A stretch of 64,000 nt of DNA from Acidobacteriaceae bacterium KBS 83 (GCA_000381585.1 KB906737.1:1-64000), one strand, 5' to 3'. Positions 45,637 through 55,317 are shown, numbered from the stretch's first letter. Numbers and translations: made by a program. The notes: a model not told the origin generated them from the letters alone.

Positions 45637-46809
45637 GTGGCTACCAATTTGATCGCACAGTTCGAACGACCTGCTGCAGCGGTTCCCGCATGCGCTCCGG
45701 TATCTCTCCTTGATCTCAAGGCACAATATGCCGGAATCAAAGACGAGGTTCTGGATGCCGTACATCGTGTCCTTGCATCGCAGCAACTGATCCTTGGCCC
45801 TGAAGTTGAAGCCTTCGAAACTGAAATTGCCAGGTATGTCGGCACGCAATTTGCCGTCGGGTGCGGCTCTGGATCCGATGCCCTTCTACTTACGTTAATG
45901 GCGTTAGGCGTTGGTCCACAGGACGAAGTGATCACCAGTCCGTTTACGTTCGGCGCGACTGCCGGCGCAATTGCGCGTCTGGGCGCGCGTCCCGTCTTTG
46001 TCGACATCCATCCTGAGACCTTCAACCTGGACGAGCGGCAAGTAGAAGCAGCAATGACGATGCGTACCCGGGCCATCATGCCGGTTCATCTGTTCGGGCT
46101 GCCGGCGAATATGGATGTGATTATCGAAATCGCCACGCACCACAAGCTGCCGGTGATCGAAGACGCGGCGCAGGCGATCGGATCGAAATGGAACGGCAGA
46201 TCGATTGGAACCCTCGGAAACTTCGGATGCTTCAGCTTCTTCCCATCCAAGAATCTTGGCGGCGCCGGCGATGGAGGAATGATTACCACGAACGATCCTC
46301 AAATGGCGAACGTTGTTCGCACACTGCGCGCACATGGAACCAGGCGCAAGTATCACTATGACCTTGTTGGCATAAACAGCCGCTTGGATACGCTGCAAGC
46401 TGCGATCCTTCGCGTGAAGCTCCGTCACCTGGATGAGTGGACAGAAGCCAGACGCCGGAATGCGGTCCGGTACCGCGAACTGTTTGCAGAATACGATCTG
46501 CTGGAACTGATCTTGCTGCCGGGCAATCCGGACGCCAGCTTTCACGTTTATAACCAATACACCATCAGGGCACCTCAGAGAGACCAGCTGATTGTCTATC
46601 TGCGCGAGCAAGGCATATCGACCGAGGTCTATTATCCCAGCCCGCTTCACCTGGAACCCGCATTTGCCTGCCTTAGCTACGGTACGGGGAGCTTTCCTCA
46701 TGCGGAGGCCGCTTGCAACGAAGCGCTCTCTCTGCCTATCTACCCCGAGCTCACAGCAGCGCAGCAGGAAGCCGTTGCCTACGCGATCGCTCGCTTCTAC
46801 TCGCACTAG
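45637..46809 (+). CDS. DegT/DnrJ/EryC1 aminotransferase (WbpE-like)
   Basis: This PLP-dependent sugar aminotransferase has 390 residues. Family motifs are SLLDLKAQY, LILGPEVEAFE, VGCGSGSDALLL, DEVITSPFTF, VIEDAAQAIGSKW and the PLP lysine segment FSFFPSKNLGGAGDGG. It resembles WbpE, which makes the 3-amino group of UDP-2,3-diamino uronic sugars. The next gene, a dehydrogenase/acyltransferase fusion, covers the neighbouring steps of the same pathway. The start is GTG 45637 with GGAG upstream. Confidence 0.87.
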   Translation: MATNLIAQFERPAAAVPACAPVSLLDLKAQYAGIKDEVLDAVHRVLASQQLILGPEVEAFETEIARYVGTQFAVGCGSGSDALLLTLMALGVGPQDEVITSPFTFGATAGAIARLGARPVFVDIHPETFNLDERQVEAAMTMRTRAIMPVHLFGLPANMDVIIEIATHHKLPVIEDAAQAIGSKWNGRSIGTLGNFGCFSFFPSKNLGGAGDGGMITTNDPQMANVVRTLRAHGTRRKYHYDLVGINSRLDTLQAAILRVKLRHLDEWTEARRRNAVRYRELFAEYDLLELILLPGNPDASFHVYNQYTIRAPQRDQLIVYLREQGISTEVYYPSPLHLEPAFACLSYGTGSFPHAEAACNEALSLPIYPELTAAQQEAVAYAIARFYSH

Positions 46810-46851
46810 GTCTGCAACAGGTAACACACACTTCATCTTGTGAGGATAGAT

Positions 46852-48429
46852 ATGCTCCCTAACATTGCTGTGATTGGAAACGGATACTGGGGAAAGAACC
46901 TCGTGCGAAACTTTCACTCGCTTGGTGTTTTGAAGTGTGTTTGCGACACCCGTTCCGAAGCGTTGGGCGAAGCCCACACACTGTTCGGAGTTGATACCTG
47001 TTCGTCGCTCGAGGCGCTCGTCCGCGACCCTGATATCCAGGGCGTTGCCATTGCGGCGCCCGCGGTGCAGCATTACCAGATTACCAAGGAGTTCCTGCTT
47101 GCCGGCAAAGATGTGTATGTTGAGAAACCGCTCGCGCTGCGTGTGGAAGAGGGACGGGAACTCGTAGAGATCGCCGAATCTCAGCATCGCATCCTGATGG
47201 TGGGGCACATTCTGCAGTATCACCCGGCCATTCTGAAGTTGAAGGAGTTAATCGGCAGCGGCGAGCTAGGACGCATTCAGTATATCTACTCGTCACGCCT
47301 GAACTGGGGTAAGCTGCGCACCGAAGAGAACATACTGTGGAGCTTTGCCCCGCACGACATCTCTGCCATTCTCTTTTTGCTCGATGAAATGCCGACCAGC
47401 GTCACCGCCACAGGCGGAGCCTACATCAACCCGCAGATCTTCGACACAACGCTCACTGCGTGTGAATTCGACAGCGGCGCCAAGGCTCATATCTTCGTCA
47501 GCTGGCTTCATCCATTCAAGGAGCAGAAGCTGGTGATTGTGGGAACGAACAAAACTGCAGTCTTCGACGATGTGGAGAAGGAACGCAAGCTAACGCTCAA
47601 CTCACATCACATCGACTGGTTGAATCGTCATCCGGTCGCTCGTCGTGATGAGGGAGTGGTCGTGCCCCTCGCGGCGGATGAGCCGCTGAGGATGGAATGC
47701 GAACACTTCATCGAAAGCATGGTGACGCGCAGAACTGCGCGGACGGATGGCCGCAACGGAGTTCAGGTTCTTGAGGTACTTGATGCATGTGAGCGCTCGC
47801 TGCATTCGCACGCTACCATGGTCCCGGTGCGTGAGGCGGCCCCTGCGTACTTCGCCGACCGCAGTGCGGTCATCGATAAAGATTGTCAGATTGGCGAGGG
47901 AACAAAGATATGGCACTTCAGCCATATCATGAGCGGATCGCGCATTGGACGTAACTGCAATCTTGGGCAGAATGTGGTGGTCAGCCCCGGTGTGACGATC
48001 GGCGACCGCGTGAAGATACAAAACAATGTCTCCGTCTACACGGGGGTCGTGCTGGAGAACGATGTGTTCTGTGGTCCTTCCATGGTTTTCACAAACGTGA
48101 TCAACCCGCGCAGTCATATCGAACGCAAGCACGAGTACAAGACTACGCGCGTCAAGCAGGGGGCCACCATCGGCGCAAATGCAACTGTTCTTTGTGGCGT
48201 CACTCTCGGTACCTATAGCTTTGTCGCCGCTGGCGCTGTGGTGACGAGAGACGTTCCAGATTACGCGCTCGTGATGGGCGTTCCCGCAGTACAAGACGGC
48301 TGGATGTGCAAGTGTGGAACGAGACTGGCTCAGTCTCCCCTCACCCGCTGCCCAGCGTGCACGCGCACTTATCTCATTGAAGACGGCCTCTGCCGCGAGC
48401 TCACTGTGGCGAGCGTCGTGGCTGCGTAA
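46852..48429 (+). CDS. fused Gfo/Idh/MocA dehydrogenase and hexapeptide acyltransferase (WbpB-WbpD-like)
   Basis: The protein of 525 residues contains two enzymes. Residues 1 to about 325 form a Gfo/Idh/MocA oxidoreductase ([28 protein letters not shown]). Residues about 340-490 form a left-handed beta-helix acyltransferase ([50 protein letters not shown]). A C-terminal zinc-ribbon-like pair, CKCGTRL and CPACTRTY, closes it. In Pseudomonas the separate WbpB and WbpD flank WbpE in the pathway to UDP-diacetamido-mannuronate. Here the fusion would channel oxidation and N-acetylation around the preceding aminotransferase. ATG 46852 has GAGG six bases upstream. Confidence 0.87.
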   Translation: MLPNIAVIGNGYWGKNLVRNFHSLGVLKCVCDTRSEALGEAHTLFGVDTCSSLEALVRDPDIQGVAIAAPAVQHYQITKEFLLAGKDVYVEKPLALRVEEGRELVEIAESQHRILMVGHILQYHPAILKLKELIGSGELGRIQYIYSSRLNWGKLRTEENILWSFAPHDISAILFLLDEMPTSVTATGGAYINPQIFDTTLTACEFDSGAKAHIFVSWLHPFKEQKLVIVGTNKTAVFDDVEKERKLTLNSHHIDWLNRHPVARRDEGVVVPLAADEPLRMECEHFIESMVTRRTARTDGRNGVQVLEVLDACERSLHSHATMVPVREAAPAYFADRSAVIDKDCQIGEGTKIWHFSHIMSGSRIGRNCNLGQNVVVSPGVTIGDRVKIQNNVSVYTGVVLENDVFCGPSMVFTNVINPRSHIERKHEYKTTRVKQGATIGANATVLCGVTLGTYSFVAAGAVVTRDVPDYALVMGVPAVQDGWMCKCGTRLAQSPLTRCPACTRTYLIEDGLCRELTVASVVAA

Positions 48430-48479
48430 CATCCTGAGCCTCCCAACCGGGAGACTTGACCCCAACAGGTGAGATTCAG

Positions 48480-49664
48480 ATGGCTGCAGACTTTATTTCA
48501 TTCCATCGCCCTTCGATCGGTCTCGAGGAGTCGGAGGCTGTACAGCGCGTCCTGAACTCGCGTTGGTTGACCACTGGGCCCGTGACTCAGCAGTTCGAGC
48601 ATGATTTTGCCGCTTATGTCGGAAGTCGGTATGCCGTTGCTGTGAATTCGTGCACGGCAGCGCTCCAACTGGCTCTTGATGCCGCCGGGATCGGAGCGGG
48701 AGACGAGGTGCTTGTCCCGAGTTACACGTTCGCCGCCACTGCGGCCGTAGTTGCTCATCGCGGCGCCCGGCCGGTGTTATGCGACAGCGTACCTGGTGGT
48801 TTCAATATAGATCCCATGGACGCGCAGTGCAGAGTTACCTCGCGAACCAAAGCAATCATTACCGTGCATCTGGCTGGTGAGCCTTGCGATCTCAACGCTC
48901 TTCAAGAGTTGGCACGCCGGAAATCACTCCATTTGATCGAAGATGCCGCGCATGCGCTGCCGGCGAGCTACCGTGGCAAGCGGATTGGCTCGATCTCAGA
49001 ATTTACCGCTTTCAGCTTCTACGCCACCAAAACGATAACGACGGGAGAGGGAGGCATGCTCGCCACAAACAACGAAGCTTATGCAAAGCGAGCGTCCGTG
49101 ATGCGCTTGCACGGCATACGCGGAGATGCGTGGAAGCGGTACACCAGCGAAGGATCATGGTATTACGAGGTGGTCGATGCTGGCCTGAAAGCGAATATGC
49201 CCGACTTGCTTGCGGCTGTGGGAGTGGCTCAACTGAAAAAGGCGGATGCCTTCCACGAAAGACGCTGCCAGATCTCCGAGATATATAGACGAGGGTTAGG
49301 GAGGATAGAGGAGCTGGAGATGCCGCCGACAGGAAGTGCAGATAACTCGCATTCATGGCACCTGTTCATTCTGCGACTTCGCACCGCATCGCTTGAAATT
49401 ACGAGGAGCGACTTCATAAATCAACTGAAAGAAAACGGAATCGGCACCAGCGTTCATTTCATTCCACTTCACCTTCATCCTTATTACCAGTTGATCTTTG
49501 GTTACAGGAGAGGAGATTTCCCTCACGCAGAAGATGCCTATTCCCGCTGCGTTTCTCTTCCCATCTATCCGGATATGACCGATTGCGAGGTGGAGCGGGT
49601 CATGAGCACGGTAGAAGATATCGTCGTGAAAAAGCGCCGTCGTGTTCTCGTAGGCGCAATCTGA
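48480..49664 (+). CDS. second DegT/DnrJ/EryC1 sugar aminotransferase
   Basis: The enzyme of 394 residues has the family order RPSIGLEESEAV, SRWLTTGP, AVNSCTAALQLAL, DEVLVPSYTFAAT, LIEDAAHALPASY and the PLP lysine site FSFYATKTITTGEGG. This SFYATK-TTGEGG form is common in ArnB/PseC/VioA-like enzymes that aminate C4 of 4-keto sugars, which differs from the WbpE type upstream. So the polymer probably contains a second amino sugar. AGGTGA lies seven bases before ATG 48480. The next gene starts 17 bases after its stop. Confidence 0.86.
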   Translation: MAADFISFHRPSIGLEESEAVQRVLNSRWLTTGPVTQQFEHDFAAYVGSRYAVAVNSCTAALQLALDAAGIGAGDEVLVPSYTFAATAAVVAHRGARPVLCDSVPGGFNIDPMDAQCRVTSRTKAIITVHLAGEPCDLNALQELARRKSLHLIEDAAHALPASYRGKRIGSISEFTAFSFYATKTITTGEGGMLATNNEAYAKRASVMRLHGIRGDAWKRYTSEGSWYYEVVDAGLKANMPDLLAAVGVAQLKKADAFHERRCQISEIYRRGLGRIEELEMPPTGSADNSHSWHLFILRLRTASLEITRSDFINQLKENGIGTSVHFIPLHLHPYYQLIFGYRRGDFPHAEDAYSRCVSLPIYPDMTDCEVERVMSTVEDIVVKKRRRVLVGAI

Positions 49665-49681
49665 TTGGGCGGGAGAGCCTT

Positions 49682-50368
49682 GTGGCTGCTACTACGTGCG
49701 CGTCTGTTCAACTGCATTCAGTCTCGCGCTGGTCATTGAGTTTCGGCAAGCGCTCCATGGATCTTCTGGCGTCGACAGCGGGACTTGTCATCGGCTTTCC
49801 AGTCATCGCGGCTATTGCTGCGCTGATCTTTCTCTCGTCCGGTCGGCCGATCTTCTTCCGTCAATGGCGACTTGGCCGGGACGGTCAGAAGTTCCAGCTG
49901 CTCAAGTTTCGCACCATGGCAGCAAACGCGAAAGCCAACGGGTTAGGTGTGACGCGGAGCGGCGATACGCGCGTTACACCTCTAGGTCGCTGGTTGCGCA
50001 AGTGGAAGCTCGATGAGTTACCGCAACTTCTGAATGTGCTGCGCGGGGAAATGACGCTCGTGGGGCCACGCCCGGATTTGGAAGAATTCTGGTCCCTGGC
50101 ATCGACGAAAGATCAGGCCGTACTCGCGCTTACTCCTGGGATTACAGGCGCAGCCAGTCTCGCATTCTGCGATGAAGAGCGGGTGCTCGCCGCTGTGCCA
50201 CCAGGCCGTCTGATCGGTTTTTATCTCGAGGAGCTTCTTCCGCGGAAGGCACGTCTCGATCTTGACTACGCAGGACGTGCGACGTTTCGCAGTGACTGCG
50301 ATATCCTACTGCGGACCCTTTTCCTCCCTCTCACGCGTTGTCGCACGCCGGAGGTGAGGACTCGATGA
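49682..50368 (+). CDS. undecaprenyl-phosphate sugar-1-phosphate transferase
   Basis: The protein of 228 residues is a bacterial sugar transferase that puts the first sugar phosphate on the lipid carrier. One membrane helix (STAGLVIGFPVIAAIAALIFL) precedes the core, with the motifs GRPIFFRQWRLGRDG, LLKFRTMAANA, RWLRKWKLDELPQLLNVLRG and MTLVGPRPDL. The chosen start, GTG 49682, has GGGAG six bases upstream. The open frame runs further back but overlaps the preceding aminotransferase. The next gene overlaps it by four bases. Confidence 0.87.
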   Translation: MAATTCASVQLHSVSRWSLSFGKRSMDLLASTAGLVIGFPVIAAIAALIFLSSGRPIFFRQWRLGRDGQKFQLLKFRTMAANAKANGLGVTRSGDTRVTPLGRWLRKWKLDELPQLLNVLRGEMTLVGPRPDLEEFWSLASTKDQAVLALTPGITGAASLAFCDEERVLAAVPPGRLIGFYLEELLPRKARLDLDYAGRATFRSDCDILLRTLFLPLTRCRTPEVRTR

Positions 50369-51351
50369 ACAGGTTCCCTGACAACAAGCGGTTCGCCTTT
50401 ACTATCCACGACGACACAGATTTGAGCACCGTTGAAAACGTACACCCAATCTACAACTTGCTCACAGAACTCGGACTGCACACTACGAAGTCTGTGTGGC
50501 CACTCGCCAGTGTCCCCGATGGATGGCACGGAGGATCCAGCCTGCAGGATCCAGAATACCTGCGGTTCATACTGGATCTCCAAGACAGGGGCTTCGAGAT
50601 CGCTCTGCATGGCGTTCGAAATCACGACGCGACTCGGGAGGCTGTCAAGAAGGGGCTCGAAGAGTTCCGCCGCCTTATTGGCTACAATCCGCGAATCCAT
50701 GCTAACCACTCGCGCAATGCCGAGAATATTTATTGGGGCGATGCACGTTTTAATAAGCTAAGACGCCTTTACCGGATAGCAACGGTACTTGGCAATACCC
50801 GCAAGTTCGAAGGACATACACCTGAAAGTCCATACTTCTGGGGCGACCTTTGCCAGGACAAGATCGATTACGTGCGCAATTTTGTCTTCCGCGAAGTCAA
50901 CCTGAATCGTATAAACCCGACGATGCCTTACCGAGATCCGCTGCGACCGTTTGTTAAGTATTGGTTCAGCAGCTGCTATGGGCCCGACGCGACAAGCTTT
51001 TGCGAGACACTCAGCGAGTCGAATCAGGAACAACTCGAGGCTGAGGGTGGTGTCTGCATCATGTACACGCATTTCGCCTCTGGATTTGTCCGAGAGGGAA
51101 AGATCAAACCCCGGGCGGAATACTTGCTTCGACGGATGGCGCAGAGACCGGGCTGGTTTGTGCCCGTTTCCACTTTACTTGACTTCCTGCGCACAGAGCG
51201 GGGAGATGTATCGATCACTGCTGCCGAGTATGGCGCAATGGAACGTCGTTGGGCATGGGACAGATGCGGATCGCTCGCCAGGCGTGCGGTCCACCATCCC
51301 TTGCCTGCCAATCGCCCACTCCGAGAAGCCACTCATGTCCACACCTACTAA
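50365..51351 (+). CDS. polysaccharide-deacetylase-like protein
   Basis: The product of 328 residues looks like a NodB-fold (CE4-like) enzyme. An acidic motif near the N-terminus reads FTIHDDTDLST, a histidine segment reads IHANHSRNAENIYWG, and IALHGVRNHDATRE and YTHFASGF follow. These could supply the metal ligands. The overall sequence is distant from typical secreted CE4 enzymes and has no signal peptide, so it may act on a cytoplasmic nucleotide- or lipid-linked sugar. The ATG overlaps the TGA of the sugar transferase (ATGA) and has GGAGGTGAGG upstream. Function is inferred. Confidence 0.6.
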   Translation: MNRFPDNKRFAFTIHDDTDLSTVENVHPIYNLLTELGLHTTKSVWPLASVPDGWHGGSSLQDPEYLRFILDLQDRGFEIALHGVRNHDATREAVKKGLEEFRRLIGYNPRIHANHSRNAENIYWGDARFNKLRRLYRIATVLGNTRKFEGHTPESPYFWGDLCQDKIDYVRNFVFREVNLNRINPTMPYRDPLRPFVKYWFSSCYGPDATSFCETLSESNQEQLEAEGGVCIMYTHFASGFVREGKIKPRAEYLLRRMAQRPGWFVPVSTLLDFLRTERGDVSITAAEYGAMERRWAWDRCGSLARRAVHHPLPANRPLREATHVHTY

Positions 51352-51361
51352 GGACAGAGTT

Positions 51362-52510
51362 ATGCGCATCGTCCATCTGACTTCCGCACACGGCCCCTTC
51401 GACGTGCGGATCTTTCATAAAGAGTGCCGTTCTCTGGCACGTGCCGGCTACGAGGTTATAGAAATCGGCAACTTTGCTTTTAACGGTGAGGTGGATGGCG
51501 TAACCGTGCACGGCCTCAACAGAACGGGCGGCCGACTTCAGCGAAGCACAGTGAGTCTCATTCCAATTGCCAGGGAAGCGCTGCGCGTCAGCGGTGATCT
51601 TTATCATCTACACGATCCGGAGCTTCTCTTCGTTGGATTACTGTTACGCGCAGCCGGCAAGAAAGTCATCTACGACATACACGAGGACCTCCCCAGGACG
51701 GTTCTCTTCAAAGCATATCTTCCGCAAAGCATTCGCAAACCGCTGATGTGGGCCACTGAGGTTGCCGAGAACATGCTCGCACGACAGATGAGCGGCCTGG
51801 TGGCTGCGACTCCAGCCCTTGCGCAGCGCTTCAGGCAATTCAAGAGCAACACTATCGCGGTAAACAACTACGTCATTCTTGACGAATTTACCCCCAAGCC
51901 GAGCGTCGTCAGCCAGTCGCCGCAACCTGCAGTTACGTACTACGGTGGCATGTCAACCGAACGTGGCATACACGAGATGTTAGCGGCAGTAGATCTGCTT
52001 CCAAAAGATCTTGGAGTTAAGCTGGAACTTGCAGGCAGCTTTTATGTAAAGCAACAGCAAGACGCCGTCATGGCCCGCGCTGAATGGCAAAACGTCCTAT
52101 GGCACGGAGAGTTGGACCGCACAGGATTAGCCTCGCTGCTTAAGAGGGTCCGGGTTGGACTGGTCGTGCTGCATCCTCATCCGGCTTACGTGACATCCCA
52201 TCCAACTAAGCTTTTCGAGTACATGGCCGCAGGAATTCCCGTCATTGCCTCTGACTTTCCCTTGTGGCGGGACATAGTAGAGAGCGCCCAGTGCGGCCTT
52301 TTAGTGAATCCACTCGACCCCCCCGCGATCGCTATAGCCATCGAGCGGTTGATCACCAATCCCGACGAGGCGCGGCGTATGGGCATGCGCGGCCGGGCCG
52401 CGGCAGAACGCCAATTCAATTGGGCTCTGGAAGAACACGCCTTACTGTCGTTCTATCGTTCCCTGCTGCCGGATCGATCGTCTCTTCAAGTAAAGGCCGC
52501 CATGGCGTAG
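51362..52510 (+). CDS. family 4 glycosyltransferase
   Basis: The enzyme of 382 residues has a GT-B fold. The N-terminal part has IVHLTSAHGPFDVRIFHKE and GDLYHLHDPELLFVGLLL. The C-terminal part carries VTYYGGMSTERGIHEML, VLWHGELDRTGLASLL and the donor-binding PTKLFEYMAAGIPVIASDFP. It should transfer a sugar from a nucleotide donor to the lipid-linked repeat unit on the cytoplasmic face. ATG 51362 (AGGA seven bases upstream) is preferred over 51335, which would overlap the previous gene. The long open frame further upstream is antisense-like filler. Confidence 0.87.
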   Translation: MRIVHLTSAHGPFDVRIFHKECRSLARAGYEVIEIGNFAFNGEVDGVTVHGLNRTGGRLQRSTVSLIPIAREALRVSGDLYHLHDPELLFVGLLLRAAGKKVIYDIHEDLPRTVLFKAYLPQSIRKPLMWATEVAENMLARQMSGLVAATPALAQRFRQFKSNTIAVNNYVILDEFTPKPSVVSQSPQPAVTYYGGMSTERGIHEMLAAVDLLPKDLGVKLELAGSFYVKQQQDAVMARAEWQNVLWHGELDRTGLASLLKRVRVGLVVLHPHPAYVTSHPTKLFEYMAAGIPVIASDFPLWRDIVESAQCGLLVNPLDPPAIAIAIERLITNPDEARRMGMRGRAAAERQFNWALEEHALLSFYRSLLPDRSSLQVKAAMA

Positions 52511-52576
52511 CGCACGCCAAATCTTGTCCGAACGTACGACACTCGATACAGGACCCGAACGCTCAGGAGAAATATC

Positions 52577-53929
52577 TTGAAGATCAGGTTTGTCAGCCAC
52601 GCCAGCTTCAGCGTGCAAAGCCGGGCAACCACCGTGTTATGCGATCCCTGGCTGATGGGAAAAGCATTCAATCGTGGATGGGCATTGCTTAGTCCAGCCG
52701 CGCCTGTTGCATGGGATGAGGTCGATTATGTATGGATCTCACACCAGCATCCTGACCACTTGCACTTCCCTACCCTGAAAAGCACCGGGATACGACAGCG
52801 CAAACGTCTGACGATGCTCTACCAGAAACATGCATCTACCCGCATTCCGAAGGTGCTTCAGGGTCTTGGTTACCCAACGGTCCGAGAGCTGTCGCTAAAT
52901 AAGTGGATACCCCTTAGGGACGGGTTTGAAGTGATGTGCGGTTCCGCCGGTTCCATGGACTCGTGGTTAGCCGTCCGGGCCGACGGCACGACAATTCTCA
53001 ACCTCAACGACTGCATGATCGAACTGCGGCAACTCGCTCATATAGGACGGTTGGTTGGAAAGATCAATGTACTTCTAACACAGTTCTCCTTCGCAACCTG
53101 GATCGGCAATCGTAGTGATGAACTGGGAGAGTTAGGAAACAAACTACGAGAATTCAGTGAACGCGTGCTCTTCTTTACTCCAGATGTGACAATCCCCTTC
53201 GCCAGCTTCATTTATTTCTGCAATCAGGAGAACTGCTGGATGAATGACTTTGCGATTACACCAAGACGTATCGCCGATCTTGGCCTTCCTGGTATTCGCT
53301 TCATGTATCCGGGTGACGAGTGGCGGCCAAATGAGGGTACCTCAGGCTCGATAAAAGCCATAGACAAGTATATGGCTGACATTGCGAAGCCGAAAATCAT
53401 CGACCCGACGCCGCTTCCGATCTCGCTAGAGACGCTTCAGCGGACCGTCGATAGAACGCTACGCGCAGTACGTTCGCGATTCGGTTCGCTGCTTATAAAG
53501 CGCATTAAACCATTTTCTATTTACCTGCACGACGTGGATAAGGTGCTTTTCGTCAATCCCCCGGCGGGATGCACGGTGCACCCTGCCACGGAAGAGGCCC
53601 GTTATGCAGCACGCTACACGATGTGCAGTCAGGTGGCGTGGTATGCATTCGCGTACAGCTGGGGCTGGAGCGCGATGGAAGTCTCAGGTATGTACTTCGA
53701 TCGCAGATGGAGAGAGCCTAATCCACTTCCTTTCTACCTCAATGTGCTTTCGACTGAATTTCTCAACTTCGGCAGCATTCGCCAAGCGCAACGAACACTC
53801 TTGTTCCTTTGGGCCAAGCGCCATGAGATATTCAACCGCGTTTGGGGACGTATCCCTCGGAACCCGAGTGCAACCGCTGGCGAACTCGACCAGCGCACCG
53901 CCGCGCTTCCCTCCCGCCGTCCCGCTTAA
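52577..53929 (+). CDS. MBL-fold metal-dependent protein, copy 1 of 3
   Basis: The protein of 450 residues has a metallo-beta-lactamase fold of the UlaG/CMAH-like branch. The strand FVSHASFSVQSRATTVLCDP leads to the metal motif ISHQHPDH (His56, His58, Asp60, His61). Further conserved blocks shared with the next two genes are LNLNDCM, LLTQFSFATWIGN, IPFASFIYF and MYPGDEW. The C-terminal third (about 300-420) contains a domain ending in AFAYSWGWSAMEVSG, found again in copy 2. There is no Rieske domain. A two-metal hydrolase or a partner subunit of copy 3 are both possible. GGAG lies about ten bases before the start. Confidence 0.75.
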   Translation: MKIRFVSHASFSVQSRATTVLCDPWLMGKAFNRGWALLSPAAPVAWDEVDYVWISHQHPDHLHFPTLKSTGIRQRKRLTMLYQKHASTRIPKVLQGLGYPTVRELSLNKWIPLRDGFEVMCGSAGSMDSWLAVRADGTTILNLNDCMIELRQLAHIGRLVGKINVLLTQFSFATWIGNRSDELGELGNKLREFSERVLFFTPDVTIPFASFIYFCNQENCWMNDFAITPRRIADLGLPGIRFMYPGDEWRPNEGTSGSIKAIDKYMADIAKPKIIDPTPLPISLETLQRTVDRTLRAVRSRFGSLLIKRIKPFSIYLHDVDKVLFVNPPAGCTVHPATEEARYAARYTMCSQVAWYAFAYSWGWSAMEVSGMYFDRRWREPNPLPFYLNVLSTEFLNFGSIRQAQRTLLFLWAKRHEIFNRVWGRIPRNPSATAGELDQRTAALPSRRPA

Positions 53930-53943
53930 GGAGCTTAACAGCG

Positions 53944-55215
53944 ATGAAACTGGAGTGGATTAACCACGCGTCGTTCGTCATTCGATCAGGTGATATTCGT
54001 CTGATCACCGATCCATGGATAGAGGGCACAGCGTTTAACCACGGGTGGAAACTGGTCTCTTCAACAGCCTTTCGATACCAGGACTTCGGTGACATTACCC
54101 ATATCTGGCTTTCGCATGAACATCCAGATCATTTCAGCCCACCCAACCTGAAACGCATCCCGGAAGAGCTTCGTCGGAAGATCACCGTCCTTTTCCACGA
54201 AACCAAAGACAAACGTGTTCTTAAGGTGTGCAAGGCCTATGGGTTTGAGGTTCAAGAGCTACACGAGAACGAAATGACCAGACTGGCGGACGATTTTCGC
54301 CTAGTCTGCGGCCGTCAAGGGCTGATCGATTCCTGGTTGGCTGTTTTCGCAGACGGTCAGACGCTTCTAAACATGAACGACTGTATTTTCAGTAAGCGCG
54401 ACGATCTGGTCTCTATCAAGAAACGCGTCGGCCGGGTAGACGTATCACTCCTGCAGTTCTCGTACGCAAACTGGGTGGGAAATCCGGATGATGCAGCATC
54501 GCATCGCAGACACGCTGAGCGCAAACGAAACGAAATTAAGGTGCATCTGCAGCTCTTCTATCCTTCGTACTTCATACCATGCGCCAGCTTCATCTATTTT
54601 TCTCACGCCGAGAACTTCTTTATGAACAAATGTGCGAATCGGATCGAGGACATATACGATTTCACTTCAAAGGAGTTGCAAGTACCGACGGCAGTGCTCT
54701 ATCCGGGCGATTCGTGGGAGGTGGGGACGCCATGGGACTCAAGCTACTCACTCCGTAGATATCAGGAGGATTTAGCCCGCGCCTTATCTCTGCCGCCAGA
54801 CACGAGCGCTCCGGTCGACTTGTCAAGACTCAAAGAGGCTGCCACTGCCTTCATCCGTAAGAGCAATTACAAAAACAACACATTGCTCCTAAAAGCGCTG
54901 CCGCCGGCGGTGGTTCGGTTGAGCGATCTCGGAATTGATGTAGAACTGTCCTACCGAGACGGCCTGAAACGAGTTACCGGACGGCAGCCAGACATTGTGA
55001 CGTCCTCCGATTCGTTGAGCTACTGTTTGCAATTCGACTGGGGCGGCGACACTTTGGCAGTTAACGGACGGTATCAGACGCTCCGCGGTGGAAATGCACG
55101 GGCTTACTTTCGCATCTTCCGAGTCGCTGCTCACAACAGCGCCGGCAATTCATTCGATCTCGCGTTTCTCGGGCATCAAGTCGTCCAGAAGGTCGCCGAA
55201 GCGTTTGTGTCATAG
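53944..55215 (+). CDS. MBL-fold metal-dependent protein, copy 2 of 3
   Basis: The product of 423 residues is clearly paralogous to copy 1. It starts MKLEWINHASFVIRSG, has LSHEHPDH (His58, His60, Asp62, His63) and the blocks LNMNDCI, LLQFSYANWVGN, IPCASFIYF and LYPGDSW. The C-terminal domain ends in CLQFDWGGDTLAVNGRY, parallel to copy 1. Start ATG 53944 has AAGGAG ten bases upstream and follows copy 1 by 14 bases, so the pair is likely co-translated. Copies 1 and 2 are closer to each other than to copy 3. No Rieske domain is present. Confidence 0.75.
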   Translation: MKLEWINHASFVIRSGDIRLITDPWIEGTAFNHGWKLVSSTAFRYQDFGDITHIWLSHEHPDHFSPPNLKRIPEELRRKITVLFHETKDKRVLKVCKAYGFEVQELHENEMTRLADDFRLVCGRQGLIDSWLAVFADGQTLLNMNDCIFSKRDDLVSIKKRVGRVDVSLLQFSYANWVGNPDDAASHRRHAERKRNEIKVHLQLFYPSYFIPCASFIYFSHAENFFMNKCANRIEDIYDFTSKELQVPTAVLYPGDSWEVGTPWDSSYSLRRYQEDLARALSLPPDTSAPVDLSRLKEAATAFIRKSNYKNNTLLLKALPPAVVRLSDLGIDVELSYRDGLKRVTGRQPDIVTSSDSLSYCLQFDWGGDTLAVNGRYQTLRGGNARAYFRIFRVAAHNSAGNSFDLAFLGHQVVQKVAEAFVS

Positions 55216-55317
55216 ACCATCTCGCTCCACCACATTTGGGAAAGCGCTTCTCCCGAAGCGACGTGTGCGCCGGAGACATCCTCACCGCCATTACTTTTGG
55301 AAGAGAACACTCACTAT

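Noticed and set aside
45904-47223. A 439-codon open frame on the minus strand
   Set aside because: It is antisense to the WbpE-like and WbpB-WbpD-like genes, which have full motif sets. The frame is open because of GC-rich codon use.
47602-48465. A 287-codon minus-strand frame
   Set aside because: It is antisense to the acyltransferase half of the fusion gene and has no recognisable motif or ribosome binding site.
50951-51361. A long N-terminal extension of the family 4 glycosyltransferase
   Set aside because: It overlaps the deacetylase-like gene in another frame. The ATG at 51362 has a good ribosome binding site and matches the family start.
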